From positions 20,142 through 84,141 of the forward strand of contig QFPO01000013.1 in NCBI GenBank assembly GCA_003241385.1: a DNA stretch of 64,000 nt, given 5' to 3'. The translations under genes were made by a program, and so were the position numbers. The DNA is from Rhodanobacter denitrificans. GTDB taxonomy: Bacteria; Pseudomonadota; Gammaproteobacteria; Xanthomonadales; Rhodanobacteraceae. The notes under the pieces were generated by a model. That model was not told where the DNA came from and searched no databases. It saw only the letters and a list, made by a program, of their open reading frames with translations. Below, one piece after another: positions 1 to 8,873 of this stretch (position 1 is its first letter; the number at the start of each line of letters is the position of its first letter).

Positions 1-67
1 ACGGCGAGCACGCCACGATCGACAGGGCGAGGGCGAGGGCGGACCAGAGCAGGCGCAGGCGGTTCAT
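1..67 (-). CDS. Lipoprotein, N-terminal fragment (runs off left edge)
   Basis: Only the first 22 codons lie in the window. They encode a short positively charged start (MNRLRLL), a hydrophobic stretch and a lipobox ending I-V-A-C with the modified cysteine at residue 20, so the product is a predicted exported lipoprotein. A GGAG ribosome site sits 5 bases before the ATG at 67. The mature domain is outside the window, so no function can be given. It is divergent from the SDR gene at 138. Confidence 0.6.
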   Translation of the reverse strand, partial: MNRLRLLWSALALALSIVACSP

Positions 68-137
68 CGGTGCTCCGCGGCGACGGGATCGGCTACAGTC
101 TGCGCGTGGACCCGAGGACCGACAAGCGGGTGGGACC

Positions 138-917
138 GTGATCGATCCGGCGCGCTGGCGGCTGGACGGACAGGTCGCGCTGGTGACCGGCGCGAGCCGC
201 GGTATCGGCCTGGCCTGCGTGCGCGAGCTGGCCGGCCTCGGCGCCGACGTGCTGCTGGTCGCGCGCGACGAGCCGTATCTGGAAGCGATCGTCGGCGAAC
301 TCGCCGAGGAATTCCCGGCACGCCGTCTGCTCGCGTTCGCGGCCGACATCGCCGATGCCGAGCAGCGCCTGGAAGTGTTCGACTGGATCGCCGATCTCGG
401 CCTGCCGCCGTCGCTGCTCGTCAACAATGCCGGCGGCAATACCAGCCGCGCCGCGCTCGACTACACGCTCGAGGAGGTGCGCGGCCTGGTCGAGACGAAC
501 CTGCTCGGCGCGTTCGAGATGTGCCGTCTGGCGCATCCGCATCTGGCCGAACACGGCGGCGCCGCGATCGTCAACGTCGGCTCGGTCTCCGGGCTGACCG
601 CGGTGCGCACCGGCGCGCCGTACGGCATGACCAAGGCCGCCCTGCATCAGCTGACGCGCAATCTCGCCTGCGAATGGGCCGAGGACGGCATCCGCGTCAA
701 TGCGGTCGCACCGTGGTACATCCGCACGCGCCGCACCGAGGAGCCGCTGGCCGATCCGGACTATCTGGAAGAAGTGCTCGAACGCACGCCGATGCGCCGT
801 ATCGGCGAGGTCGAGGAGGTCGCCGCCGCGGTCGCGTTCCTGTGCCTGCCGGCGGCCAGCTACGTCACCGGCGAGTGCATCGCCGTCGACGGCGGCTTCC
901 TGCGTTACGGGTTCTGA
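138..917 (+). CDS. SDR family NAD(P)-dependent oxidoreductase
   Basis: This 259-aa protein is a classical short-chain dehydrogenase/reductase, a cytoplasmic Rossmann enzyme that oxidises or reduces an alcohol/ketone with NAD(P)H. The dinucleotide loop TGASRGIG is at residues 17-24, NNAG follows strand 4, and the catalytic Tyr162-x3-Lys166 (YGMTK) has the usual Ser upstream (NVGSVSG). The C-terminal half (VAFLCLPAASYVTGE, VDGG) is typical of the tropinone-reductase-like / FabG-like branch. The start is a GTG at 138; no ATG fits better. The substrate cannot be read from the sequence. It is a single gene followed by 129 non-coding bases. Confidence 0.85.
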   Translation: MIDPARWRLDGQVALVTGASRGIGLACVRELAGLGADVLLVARDEPYLEAIVGELAEEFPARRLLAFAADIADAEQRLEVFDWIADLGLPPSLLVNNAGGNTSRAALDYTLEEVRGLVETNLLGAFEMCRLAHPHLAEHGGAAIVNVGSVSGLTAVRTGAPYGMTKAALHQLTRNLACEWAEDGIRVNAVAPWYIRTRRTEEPLADPDYLEEVLERTPMRRIGEVEEVAAAVAFLCLPAASYVTGECIAVDGGFLRYGF

Positions 918-1046
918 CCACCGGTCGTTTGGCGACGCCGGGGTGACGCCGTGCGACCGCGCGATCGCATCCGCTCGACGATCGGCACCTGTACGAGCGA
1001 CGCGATCGTCTGTGCCGGCGTGCACGCGACAGCCCGATCCGACGCA

Positions 1047-1604
1047 TCAGCGCGCATCGCGGGCGGCCGGCTCGGGCTCGGGCAGGCGTTCGCTGCGCGC
1101 CGTCTCTCCGAACGAGGCGGCCAGCGCCGTGAGATAGGCCTCCTGCGTCCGGTAGTGACCGAACACGTAGCGTGAGAAGAAGCGGAACAGCGGCGAGGTC
1201 ACCTCGCCGTCCTCGGTGATCCGCACGCGGCTGCCGCTGCCATCCGGCTCGATCGTGATCGTCCAGCGTCCGCGGAAGCCAAGGTCGGTATCGGCGATGC
1301 GGGTGACGAACGAAAACGGCGGCTCGGCCCGCTCGATGCGGTAGCGGATCGTGCCGTTGCGGTCGGTCAGACGGAACCCGGCTTCGCCGTTCTCGGGAGG
1401 CAGCGGCTCGACCGCCGTGACGTCGGTACGCCATTGGCCGAACCGCGCGACGTCGCTGACGCGCGCGTAGACCGCCTCCGGCGTCGCAGCGAGCAGCAGC
1501 TGCGAGCGCGCGCGATGCGCGGCCGGCAGGCGGCTGCCGATCCAGGATACGGCGAGTGCGGCCAGCATCAGCAATCCGATCGCGATCAGCGCCAGCTCGA
1601 GCAT
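1047..1604 (-). CDS. SRPBCC-domain membrane-anchored protein
   Basis: The 185-aa product starts with one transmembrane segment (about residues 2-22, rich in Leu/Ala/Ile). A SRPBCC/START-like fold follows, recognisable from 'ATPEAVYARVSDVARFGQW', the later strand pattern 'WTITIEPDGSGSRVRITEDG' and the final long helix. Such domains bind hydrophobic ligands; no ligand is evident here. The ATG at 1604 lies 2 bases after the stop of the MarR-type gene, so the two genes form an operon controlled from the operator at 2087-2114. The C-terminus is charged and low in complexity. Confidence 0.8.
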   Translation of the reverse strand: MLELALIAIGLLMLAALAVSWIGSRLPAAHRARSQLLLAATPEAVYARVSDVARFGQWRTDVTAVEPLPPENGEAGFRLTDRNGTIRYRIERAEPPFSFVTRIADTDLGFRGRWTITIEPDGSGSRVRITEDGEVTSPLFRFFSRYVFGHYRTQEAYLTALAASFGETARSERLPEPEPAARDAR

Positions 1605-1606
1605 GT

Positions 1607-2065
1607 TCACGCCTCCCGATGCGAGGTGACGCCGCCGAGCGCGCGTGCCGCCTGCGCGAGCAGGCCGAGGCCGGCGACCGCACAGCGGCGCTGCGCAGGC
1701 GGCAGCGCGTCCAGCAGGCGCTCGACGCGCCCCGCATCGAGCACCGAGCTGGCCGCCATCGCCGCCTCGCCATGCGCGGTCAGGCCGATCCGGTGCACGC
1801 GGCGATCGGCCGGCTCGGTATCGCGCCGGATGTAGCCGAGCGCTTCGAGCTGGGCCAGCGCGGCCGACAGCGTCGACGGCCGCAACCCGAGGTGTCGCGC
1901 GAGCTCGGCCGCGCGCAGCGGCTCGTCGACCGACAGATGCGCCAGGATCGACGCGTCGCGCGCGCTGAGTGCAGCGCGGTCGCTGCGCGCGCGGCGATGC
2001 TCGGCATGGCAGACGAAATAGATCTGCGGATAGCCGCGCAGCACGGCCAGGACGTCGGCGTTCAT
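1607..2065 (-). CDS. MarR family transcriptional regulator
   Basis: This 152-aa winged-helix regulator shows the MarR pattern: helix-turn-helix 'LRAAELARHLGLRPSTLSAALAQL', wing 'YIRRDTEPADRRVHRIGLT' with the conserved D-x-R-R, then a dimerisation helix. Two ATGs are in frame, at 2071 and 2065. The predicted promoter (TTGACG, 16 bp, TAGAAT) would start transcription near 2067, so the ATG at 2065 would be almost leaderless and is preferred. It is the first gene of a two-gene operon with the SRPBCC protein and probably represses itself through the palindrome just upstream. The effector is unknown. Confidence 0.85.
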   Translation of the reverse strand: MNADVLAVLRGYPQIYFVCHAEHRRARSDRAALSARDASILAHLSVDEPLRAAELARHLGLRPSTLSAALAQLEALGYIRRDTEPADRRVHRIGLTAHGEAAMAASSVLDAGRVERLLDALPPAQRRCAVAGLGLLAQAARALGGVTSHREA

Positions 2066-2073
2066 GGCCATCG

Positions 2074-2114
2074 ATTCTAGGCAGCGCCGATCGTTCGTCA
2101 AAACGAACGATCGG
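2074..2114 (-). promoter_or_regulatory. marR-type operon promoter with 12-bp palindromic operator
   Basis: A perfect inverted repeat, CCGATCGTTCGT / ACGAACGATCGG with a 4-base loop, spans 2087-2114. On the minus strand a -35 TTGACG (2101-2096) lies inside the repeat. It is followed by a 16-base spacer and -10 TAGAAT (2079-2074), giving 5/6 matches to each consensus. A repressor bound to the repeat would cover the -35, as expected for MarR autoregulation. Repeat and hexamers are seen directly; the binding is inferred. Confidence 0.7.
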
Positions 2115-2233
2115 GCCGGCGTACCGGCTCGCCGCACATCTGCCGGGCGCGTCCCACGCAGCAGCCGCACGCACGTCCTTCGACAGCCGAAAACGGCCAG
2201 TCGGCCGCCCGGAAGCCTGATAGGGTGTCGCTC

Positions 2234-3700
2234 ATGTCCTGGACCGTTCCCGCCCCGATGCCGAGTGCCGCCGCCTGCGAGCGTGCGCGGCTGACGCGCG
2301 ACCGGCGCTTCGACGGCCTGTTCTTCACGGCCGTGACCTCGACCGGCATCTACTGCCGGCCGGTCTGTCCGGCGCCGGCACCGCGGCGCGAGAACGTGCG
2401 CTACTACCCGAGTGCCGCGGCGGCGGCGGCGGCCGGCTTCCGGCCGTGCCTGCGCTGCCGGCCCGAGGCGGCACCGGGCTCGCCGCTGCACCGCGCACGC
2501 AGCGAACTGGTCGCCGGTGCGCTGCGGCTGATCGAGCAGGGCGCACTCGACGCAGGCTCGCTGCCGCAGCTGGCGCGCCGCGTCGGCGTCGGCGAACGCC
2601 ATCTGCGCCGCGTGTTCGCGGAAGAGATCGGCGCCAGTCCGCTCGAGGTCGCAGCGACGCGCCGCCTGCTGTTCGCCAAGCAGCTGGTCGGCGAGACCGC
2701 GCTGCCGATGACCGAGGTCGCGCAGGCGGCCGGCTACGCGAGCCTGCGCCGCTTCAATGCCGCGTTCAGCGCGGCCTACGGCAAGGCGCCGCGCGAGATC
2801 CGGCGCAGCCGCGAAGCGCTCGCGAACGGCGGCTGCGGCGAATGGACGCTGCGCCTGCCGTATCGCGCACCGTACGATTTCGCACAGCTCACCGCGTTCT
2901 ATGCGCGGCGCGCGATTCCCGGCGTCGAGGCGGTCGACGAGACCGCGTACCGGCGCAGTTTCGTCGCCGACGGCGTGCCCGGCTGGTTCGCGGTCGAGCC
3001 GTTGCCCGGCGAGCACGCGCTCGCGCTGCGCGTGCATCATCCGCGCGGCGGCGTGCTCGGCTCGATCGCCGCACGCGTCAGGCGCATGTTCGACGTCGAC
3101 GCCGATCCGCGCGCGATCGCTGCGGTGTTCCGGCGCAGCGACCTGCTCGCGCCGCTGATCCGGCGCTGGCCGGGCCAGCGCCTGCCGGGTGCCTGGGACG
3201 GGTTCGAGCTCGCGGTCCGTGCCGTGCTCGGCCAGCAGGTCAGCGTGGCCGCCGCGCGCACGCTGGCGGCCCGCGTCGCCACGCGGTACGGCACGCCGTA
3301 CGCGGACGGTGCCGCAGCCGGCGTCGGTGCGCTGTTCCCGACGCCCGAACGCCTCGCCGATGCGCCGCTGGAGGCGCTCGGCATCACGCGCGCCCGCGCG
3401 CAGACGATCCGCACGCTGGCGGCCGCCGTGCACGAGGGCCGCATCGCGTTCCGCGCGGAGCAGCCGCTGGCCGCATTCGAGCGCGACTGGGTCGCCCTGC
3501 CCGGCATCGGCGTCTGGACTGCGCACTACGTCGCGATGCGTGCGCTCGCGCAGCCCGATGCATTCCCGGCGGCGGACCTGATCCTGCGCCGCGCGGCCGG
3601 TCAGGGACGGACGCTGACGACACGCGAACTCGAGACGCTCAGCGAAGCCTGGCGGCCGTGGCGCGCTTATGCGGTGATGCTGCTGTGGCGCGCGAGTTGA
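2234..3700 (+). CDS. alkA: Ada-type/AlkA fusion: DNA-3-methyladenine glycosylase with Ada N-domain and AraC HTH
   Basis: This 488-aa fusion joins three modules of the adaptive response to DNA alkylation. Residues about 10-85 form the Ada zinc/methyl-acceptor domain with Cys41, Cys45, Cys72 and Cys75 (YCRPVC and PCLRC). Residues about 90-190 hold an AraC-type HTH pair. Residues about 195-488 are the AlkA domain with helix-hairpin-helix 'PGIGVWTAHY' and the catalytic Asp448 in 'PAADLIL'. It should sense methylphosphotriesters, act as an activator and excise alkylated purines. The ATG at 2234 is preferred over the GTG at 2225 because AGGG lies 8 bases before it. The next gene, an O6-alkylguanine repair protein, fits the same job. 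Confidence 0.9.
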   Translation: MSWTVPAPMPSAAACERARLTRDRRFDGLFFTAVTSTGIYCRPVCPAPAPRRENVRYYPSAAAAAAAGFRPCLRCRPEAAPGSPLHRARSELVAGALRLIEQGALDAGSLPQLARRVGVGERHLRRVFAEEIGASPLEVAATRRLLFAKQLVGETALPMTEVAQAAGYASLRRFNAAFSAAYGKAPREIRRSREALANGGCGEWTLRLPYRAPYDFAQLTAFYARRAIPGVEAVDETAYRRSFVADGVPGWFAVEPLPGEHALALRVHHPRGGVLGSIAARVRRMFDVDADPRAIAAVFRRSDLLAPLIRRWPGQRLPGAWDGFELAVRAVLGQQVSVAAARTLAARVATRYGTPYADGAAAGVGALFPTPERLADAPLEALGITRARAQTIRTLAAAVHEGRIAFRAEQPLAAFERDWVALPGIGVWTAHYVAMRALAQPDAFPAADLILRRAAGQGRTLTTRELETLSEAWRPWRAYAVMLLWRAS

Positions 3701-3916
3701 ACGCCGGCCGCGAACGGCGTGATTGGCCTGCGACGCGCGAAGTCCGCGCCTTCGCAGGCGACGGCGCGCTTCGACCGGACCCGCGCGGCGGATGCGCTGC
3801 GCGCGGCACGCAGCCGGACGGCGCCGTGCAGCACGAACGGCGAGCGAGCGATGCAAGGCTTCCAGCCGCAGCAGGACGGACACGGTCCTGTCCCGGCGCC
3901 TGACCAGGAACCCGCG

Positions 3917-4414
3917 ATGGACTACGAACGAATCGAAACCCCGATCGGCACGCTGCTGCTGGCCGGTGATGAGGCCGGCCTGCACTGCGTCGAGTTTCCG
4001 GGCGACCGGCAGGGACGGCGCATCGAGCCACACTGGCGGCGCGATCGGACGCATCTGGGCGAAGCGATCGCGCAGCTCGAAGCGTACTTCGCCGGCGAGC
4101 TGACCGCGTTCGATCTGCCGCTGGCCGCGCACGGCACCGAGTTCCGGCGCGGCGTCTGGAACATGCTGACCGGCATTCCGTACGGCACGACGATCAGCTA
4201 CGGCGAACTCGCGCGGCGCCTCGGCAAGCCGTCGGCGAGCCGTGCGGTCGGCGCCGCGAACGGCGCCAACCCGATTCCGATCATCGTGCCATGCCATCGC
4301 GTGATCGGCAGCAGTGGCGCGCTGACCGGCTTCGCCGGCGGCCTGCCGATCAAGCAGTGGCTGCTCGCGCACGAGCGCCGCCATGCACCGGCCGCGGCAC
4401 TGACGCTGCAGTAG
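3917..4414 (+). CDS. ogt: Methylated-DNA--protein-cysteine S-methyltransferase (O6-alkylguanine repair)
   Basis: The 165-aa suicide repair protein moves the alkyl group from O6-alkylguanine in DNA to its own cysteine. The active site PCHRVIG places the acceptor at Cys126. The HTH/arginine-finger region 'ISYGELARRLGKPSASRAVG' and the downstream 'GFAGGLPIKQWLLAHE' are typical. The ATG at 3917 has AGGA 7 bases upstream and gives the usual family length; an in-frame upstream extension looks non-coding. It lies 216 bases after the Ada/AlkA fusion on the same strand, so the pair covers both N- and O-alkylation damage. Confidence 0.92.
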   Translation: MDYERIETPIGTLLLAGDEAGLHCVEFPGDRQGRRIEPHWRRDRTHLGEAIAQLEAYFAGELTAFDLPLAAHGTEFRRGVWNMLTGIPYGTTISYGELARRLGKPSASRAVGAANGANPIPIIVPCHRVIGSSGALTGFAGGLPIKQWLLAHERRHAPAAALTLQ

Positions 4415-4552
4415 CCGCCTCGGCGCCGAGTGCGGCCGCCGTGCCTGGGCGCCTGCAGACGGCCGCTGTCGCGGACGGCCCGGGCGCATCCCGCACCGGG
4501 CGCAACGACGAACGGCCCGGCTGCAGGAGCGCGGACCGTTCGTCGCCCGATA

Positions 4553-5281
4553 TCACCAGGGCAGGGTCTGGCCGAGATGCGTGAAGCTGCCGGTCGGACC
4601 GTCCGGGCCGATCAGCGCCATCTGGACGCTGGAGCGGGCGCCGTCGGCGATCTCGAGCTCGCCCTCGCCGGCGTTCATGTCGGTCTTCACGTAGCCCGGA
4701 TGGATCGCGTTGACCTTGATCGGTGTATCGCGCAGTTCGTAGGCCAGCTGCACGGTCCAGGCATTGAGCGCCGACTTGGAAACGTTGTAGGCCGGCACCT
4801 TGAACGCGTAGATGCCCGAGCTCGGATCGTTGTGCAGGGTCACCGAGCCGAGAATGCTCGACACGTTGACGATGCGTGCCGCATCGGCCTTCTTCAGCAG
4901 CGGCAGGAACGCCTGGGTGACCGCGACGACCGCGAACAGGTTCGTCTCGAAGGTCTTGTGCCAGACCTCGAGCGGCTGCGCCGACGGCGGCTTGGCCAGA
5001 TCGTCGAGCAGGATGCCGGCATTGTTGACGAGGACGTCGAGGCGACCGTGCGTACGCTCCACCTGCGCCGCGGCGGCGGCGATGCTGCCGGCGTCGTTGA
5101 CGTCGAGCGTGATCGCCTCGACCGGCAGGCCGTCGCGCTGCAAGGCCGCGGCGGCGTCGCCGGCCCGGGCCGGATCACGACCGGCGAGCAGGACGCGCAG
5201 ACCCTGCTGCGCGAGCTGACGTACGGTTTCCAGACCGATGCCGCGCGTGGCACCGGTGACGAGGGCAATTTTCTGGGTCAT
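4553..5281 (-). CDS. SDR family oxidoreductase (carbonyl-reductase-like)
   Basis: This 242-aa classical SDR has TGATRGIG at residues 9-16, NNAG at 86-89, the catalytic serine in NVSS at about 141, and Tyr165-x3-Lys169 (YNVSK). The insertion before the catalytic Tyr and the ending 'DGPTGSFTHLGQTLPW' resemble the carbonyl-reductase-like SDRs, which usually use NADPH. The ATG at 5281 has GGAG about 8 bases before it; the longer in-frame version from 5326 adds an Arg-rich tail without support. It lies in the 5' shadow of the efflux operon on the same strand but 203 bases beyond it, so it is probably a separate unit. Confidence 0.87.
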   Translation of the reverse strand: MTQKIALVTGATRGIGLETVRQLAQQGLRVLLAGRDPARAGDAAAALQRDGLPVEAITLDVNDAGSIAAAAAQVERTHGRLDVLVNNAGILLDDLAKPPSAQPLEVWHKTFETNLFAVVAVTQAFLPLLKKADAARIVNVSSILGSVTLHNDPSSGIYAFKVPAYNVSKSALNAWTVQLAYELRDTPIKVNAIHPGYVKTDMNAGEGELEIADGARSSVQMALIGPDGPTGSFTHLGQTLPW

Positions 5282-5484
5282 GTCGATGTCTCCGCTGAGT
5301 CGGGCGCGGGCGATCCGCGCCACCATGGGAATTCGATCAAAGCACCGCTATGCGGCACGCAGCCGGGGCGTATCCGCCGCCGGCGCCTCGCAGGGCCGGA
5401 TGTGCCGTCTCCACGACGCGACGTGAGCGGCCCGGCATCGATGCCGGGCCGCACGCCATGCAGATGGGGATCGCCGCACCACCA

Positions 5485-8400
5485 TCAATGCGCCGCCGCG
5501 GCTGCCGCGGCCGACTCGTTCGGCGGCTGGAGGGACGCCGCACGCGCACGGCGGCGGCGCACCAGCAGATAGAACACCGGCGTCAGCAGCAGGCCGAAGA
5601 ACGTGACGCCGAGCATGCCGGAGAACACCGCCACGCCCATCGCGCGGCGCATCTCCGCACCGGCGCCGGTCGACAGCACCAGCGGCACCACGCCCATCAC
5701 GAACGCCAGCGAGGTCATCAGGATCGGACGCAGGCGCAGGCGGCAGGCGTCGAGCACGGCCTGCCAGACGGACTCGCCCAGCGCCTCGCGGTCCTTCGCG
5801 AATTCGACGATCAGGATCGCGTTCTTGCAGGCCAGGCCGACCAGCACGATCAGGCCGATCTGCGTGAAGATGTTGTTGTCGCCGCCGGAGGCCAGCACGC
5901 CGAGGATCGCGCAGAGCAGGCACATCGGCACGATCAGGATCACCGCCAGCGGCAGCGAGAGACTCTCGTACTGCGCGGCCAGCACCAGGAACACCAGCAG
6001 CACGACCAGCGGGAAGATGTACATCATCGTATTGCCGGCCAGGATCTGCTGGTAGGTCAGGTCGGTCCACTCGTAGGCCATGCCGTTCGGCAGCTCGGCG
6101 GCGAGCACCTCCTCGATCGCACGCTCGGCCTGTCCGCTGCTGTAGCCGGGTGCGGGACCGCCGTTGATCTCGGCGGCGAGATAGCCGTTGTAGTGCGGCA
6201 CCCGGTCCGGCCCGGAGGTCTCGCGCGCGGTCACGAAGCTGGCCAGCGGGATCATGTCGCCGCGTGCGTTGCGCGTCTTCAGGCGACCGATGTCCTCGGC
6301 ATGGATGCGGAAGCCTGGTTCGGCCTGCGCGTTGACCTGATAGGTACGGCCGAACAGGTTGAAGTCGTTGACGTAGAGCGCGCCCAGGTACATCTGCATC
6401 GTGTCGTAGATGTTCTGCAGCGGCACGCCGGCCGACTTGGCTTTTTCGCGGTCGACGTCGACCTCGATCTGCGGCACGTTGACCTGAAATCCGGAGAACA
6501 CGCCGGTCAGCTCGGGGCGCTGGCTCGCCTTGGCGATCACGTTCTGGACCTGCTTGTACAACTCGTCGGCGCCGAAATTGCCGCGATCCTCGATCTGCAG
6601 CTTGAAACCGCCGATCGTGCCGAGGCCGTTCACCGGCGGCGGCGGGAAGATCGCGATGAAGGCGTCCTGGATCTTCGAGAACTCGCCGTTCATCGCGGCC
6701 GCGATGCTGCCGGCCGACAGCGACGGGTCGCGGCGCTCCTCGAACGGCTTGAGCGGCGTGAACGCGATGCCCGAGTTCGGCGCGTTCGTGAAGCCGTTGA
6801 TCGACAGGCCCGGGAACGCCGGTACCGACTCGACGCCCGGCGTCGCCAGCGCGATGTCGCCCATGCGCCGCACGACGGCCGTCGTGCGATCCAGCGTCGA
6901 GGCGTCCGGCAGCTGCGCGAAGCCGACCAGATACTGCTTGTCCTGCGCCGGAACGAAGCCGGTGGGCGTGCGCGAGAAGCCGAGCGCGGTCAGCCCGATC
7001 AGACCGACATAGACCAGCACGGCGATCGAGCTGGCGCGCAGGATCCGGTTGACCGTGCCGACGTAGCCGCTCGACGCGCGCGCGAAGAACTTGTTGAACG
7101 GCCGGAAGAACCAGCCGAGCGAGAAGTCCAGCAGACGCGTCAGACGGTCGCGCGGGGCATCGTGGGACTTCAGCAGCAGGGCCGACAGCGCCGGCGAGAG
7201 CGTCAGCGAGTTGATCGCCGAGATCACCGTGGAGATCGCGATCGTTAGCGCGAACTGCTTGTAGAACTGGCCGGACAGTCCGCTGATGAAGGCGGTCGGC
7301 ACGAACACCGCACACAGCACCAGCGCCGTCGCGACGATCGGTCCGGTCACTTCCTTCATCGCCTGGATCGTCGCGTCCAGCGGCGAGAGTCCCTCCTCGA
7401 TGTTGCGTTCGACGTTTTCGACGACGACGATCGCATCGTCGACGACGATGCCAATCGCGAGCACCAGGCCGAACAGCGACAGCGTGTTGAGGCCGAACCC
7501 GAACAGATGCATGACGCCGAGCGTGCCGATCAGCGAGACCGGCACCGCCAGCAGTGGGATGATCGACGCGCGCCAGGTCTGCAGGAACACGATCACGACG
7601 ATCACGACCAGCGCGATCGCCTCGAGCAGGGTGTGCAGCACCGCTTCGATCGAGCCGCGCACGAACACGGTCGGGTCGTAGGCGACGTTGTATTCGATGC
7701 CTTCCGGGAAGGTCTTCTTGAGCTCGGCCATCTTCGCGCGCACCGCGTCGGAGATCGCGATCGCGTTGCTGCCGGGCCGCTGGAACACCGGAATCGCGAC
7801 GGCAGTCTGGTTGTCGAGCATCGCGCGCAGCGCGTAGTTGTCCGAGCCGAGCTCGATCCGCGCGACGTCGCTCAGGCGCGTGATCTGACCGGAGGTGCCG
7901 GTGCGCACGATGATGTTGGCGAAATCCTCTTCGCTGACGAGGCGGCCTTTCGTGTTGACCGCGATCTGAAAGTTCGGCCGGGTCCGGTCGTCGGCGGGGG
8001 CTGCCGCGGAGCCGAGCTGACCGGCCGCGATCTGCACGTTCTGCTCGCGGATCGCATTGGCGATGTCGGTCGCGGTCAGGCCGCGCGCGGCCACCTTGTC
8101 GGGGTCCAGCCAGACCCGCATCGAATAGTTGCCGCCGCCGAACTGCTGTACGTCGCCGACGCCCTCGAGGCGGGCGAGTTCGTCCTTGACGTGCAGCAGC
8201 GCGAAGTTCGACAGGTAGTTCTGATCGTAGCGGCCGTCGGGCGAGGTAATGAACACCGCCACGGTGATGTCGGGCGACGTCTTGGCCGTGGTCACGCCGA
8301 TACGCTGCACGTCCTGCGGCAGCTTCGGCGTGGCCTGGGCGACGCGGTTTTGCACGAGCACCTGCGCCTTGTCGACGTCGGTGCCGAGCTTGAACGTGAC

Positions 8401-8679
8401 CGTCAGCGTCATGACGCCATCGGAGGTCGACTGCGAGTACTGGTACAGCATGCCCTCGACACCGGTGATCGCCTGCTCGAGCGGGCCGGCCACGGTATCG
8501 GCGATGACCTGCGGGTTCGCGCCCGGATAGGTCGTACGCACCACCACGGTCGGCGGCACGACTTCCGGATACTCGGAGATCGGCAGCGACGGGATCGCGA
8601 TCAGGCCGGCCAGCAGGATCAGAGCCGACAGGACGCCGGCGAAGACCGGGCGCGTGATGAAGAACTGGGAGAAATTCAT
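5485..8679 (-). CDS. RND multidrug efflux transporter, inner-membrane permease
   Basis: The 1064-aa protein is a full-length HAE1-type RND pump that exports hydrophobic drugs using the proton gradient. It begins with the diagnostic 'MNFSQFFITRPVFAGVLS' and a first membrane helix, then shows the large periplasmic loops 'TTYPGANPQVIADTVAGPLE' and 'YKQVQNVIAKASQRPELTG'. The proton-relay Asp pair in TM4 is seen as VVDDAIVVVEN. The Ala-rich tail is variable in the family. It follows its adaptor (8874-10094) in the same operon, separated by 194 bases that contain a hairpin. It is most like MexF/AcrB-type pumps. No outer-membrane channel gene lies nearby, so a shared TolC/OprM-type channel must be supplied from elsewhere. 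Confidence 0.93.
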   Translation of the reverse strand: MNFSQFFITRPVFAGVLSALILLAGLIAIPSLPISEYPEVVPPTVVVRTTYPGANPQVIADTVAGPLEQAITGVEGMLYQYSQSTSDGVMTLTVTFKLGTDVDKAQVLVQNRVAQATPKLPQDVQRIGVTTAKTSPDITVAVFITSPDGRYDQNYLSNFALLHVKDELARLEGVGDVQQFGGGNYSMRVWLDPDKVAARGLTATDIANAIREQNVQIAAGQLGSAAAPADDRTRPNFQIAVNTKGRLVSEEDFANIIVRTGTSGQITRLSDVARIELGSDNYALRAMLDNQTAVAIPVFQRPGSNAIAISDAVRAKMAELKKTFPEGIEYNVAYDPTVFVRGSIEAVLHTLLEAIALVVIVVIVFLQTWRASIIPLLAVPVSLIGTLGVMHLFGFGLNTLSLFGLVLAIGIVVDDAIVVVENVERNIEEGLSPLDATIQAMKEVTGPIVATALVLCAVFVPTAFISGLSGQFYKQFALTIAISTVISAINSLTLSPALSALLLKSHDAPRDRLTRLLDFSLGWFFRPFNKFFARASSGYVGTVNRILRASSIAVLVYVGLIGLTALGFSRTPTGFVPAQDKQYLVGFAQLPDASTLDRTTAVVRRMGDIALATPGVESVPAFPGLSINGFTNAPNSGIAFTPLKPFEERRDPSLSAGSIAAAMNGEFSKIQDAFIAIFPPPPVNGLGTIGGFKLQIEDRGNFGADELYKQVQNVIAKASQRPELTGVFSGFQVNVPQIEVDVDREKAKSAGVPLQNIYDTMQMYLGALYVNDFNLFGRTYQVNAQAEPGFRIHAEDIGRLKTRNARGDMIPLASFVTARETSGPDRVPHYNGYLAAEINGGPAPGYSSGQAERAIEEVLAAELPNGMAYEWTDLTYQQILAGNTMMYIFPLVVLLVFLVLAAQYESLSLPLAVILIVPMCLLCAILGVLASGGDNNIFTQIGLIVLVGLACKNAILIVEFAKDREALGESVWQAVLDACRLRLRPILMTSLAFVMGVVPLVLSTGAGAEMRRAMGVAVFSGMLGVTFFGLLLTPVFYLLVRRRRARAASLQPPNESAAAAAAAH

Positions 8680-8828
8680 GGCAGGGTCCTTGGCGCATCC
8701 CGGGGCACCGGGGTCACGCGCCGCGTATGGCGGGCTGTCTGAAAAAACGACCGGAACGGCGCGATCCCGGGCAGCGGTCGATCAACGACGAAGAAGTGCG
8801 TGCAGGCCGCATCCGCGGCTCGATCGGT

Positions 8829-8862
8829 TGCCGGCAGGCTCCGGGAACGGCGCCTGCCGGCA
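8829..8862 (-). other. Intra-operon stem-loop between RND adaptor and permease
   Basis: A perfect 11-bp inverted repeat (TGCCGGCAGGC / GCCTGCCGGCA, 12-base loop) starts 11 bases after the adaptor stop codon and well before the permease start. There is no T-tract on the transcribed strand, so it is not a classic terminator. It could stabilise the upstream message or lower downstream expression. Confidence 0.5.
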
Positions 8863-8873
8863 GGCCGCGTCCG

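Noticed and set aside
1607..4489. 960-codon minus-strand open frame
   Set aside because: It is antisense to the Ada/AlkA and ogt genes beyond position 2071, Arg/Gln-rich and without motifs. Only its last part (the MarR gene) is real. Long antisense frames are expected at this GC content.
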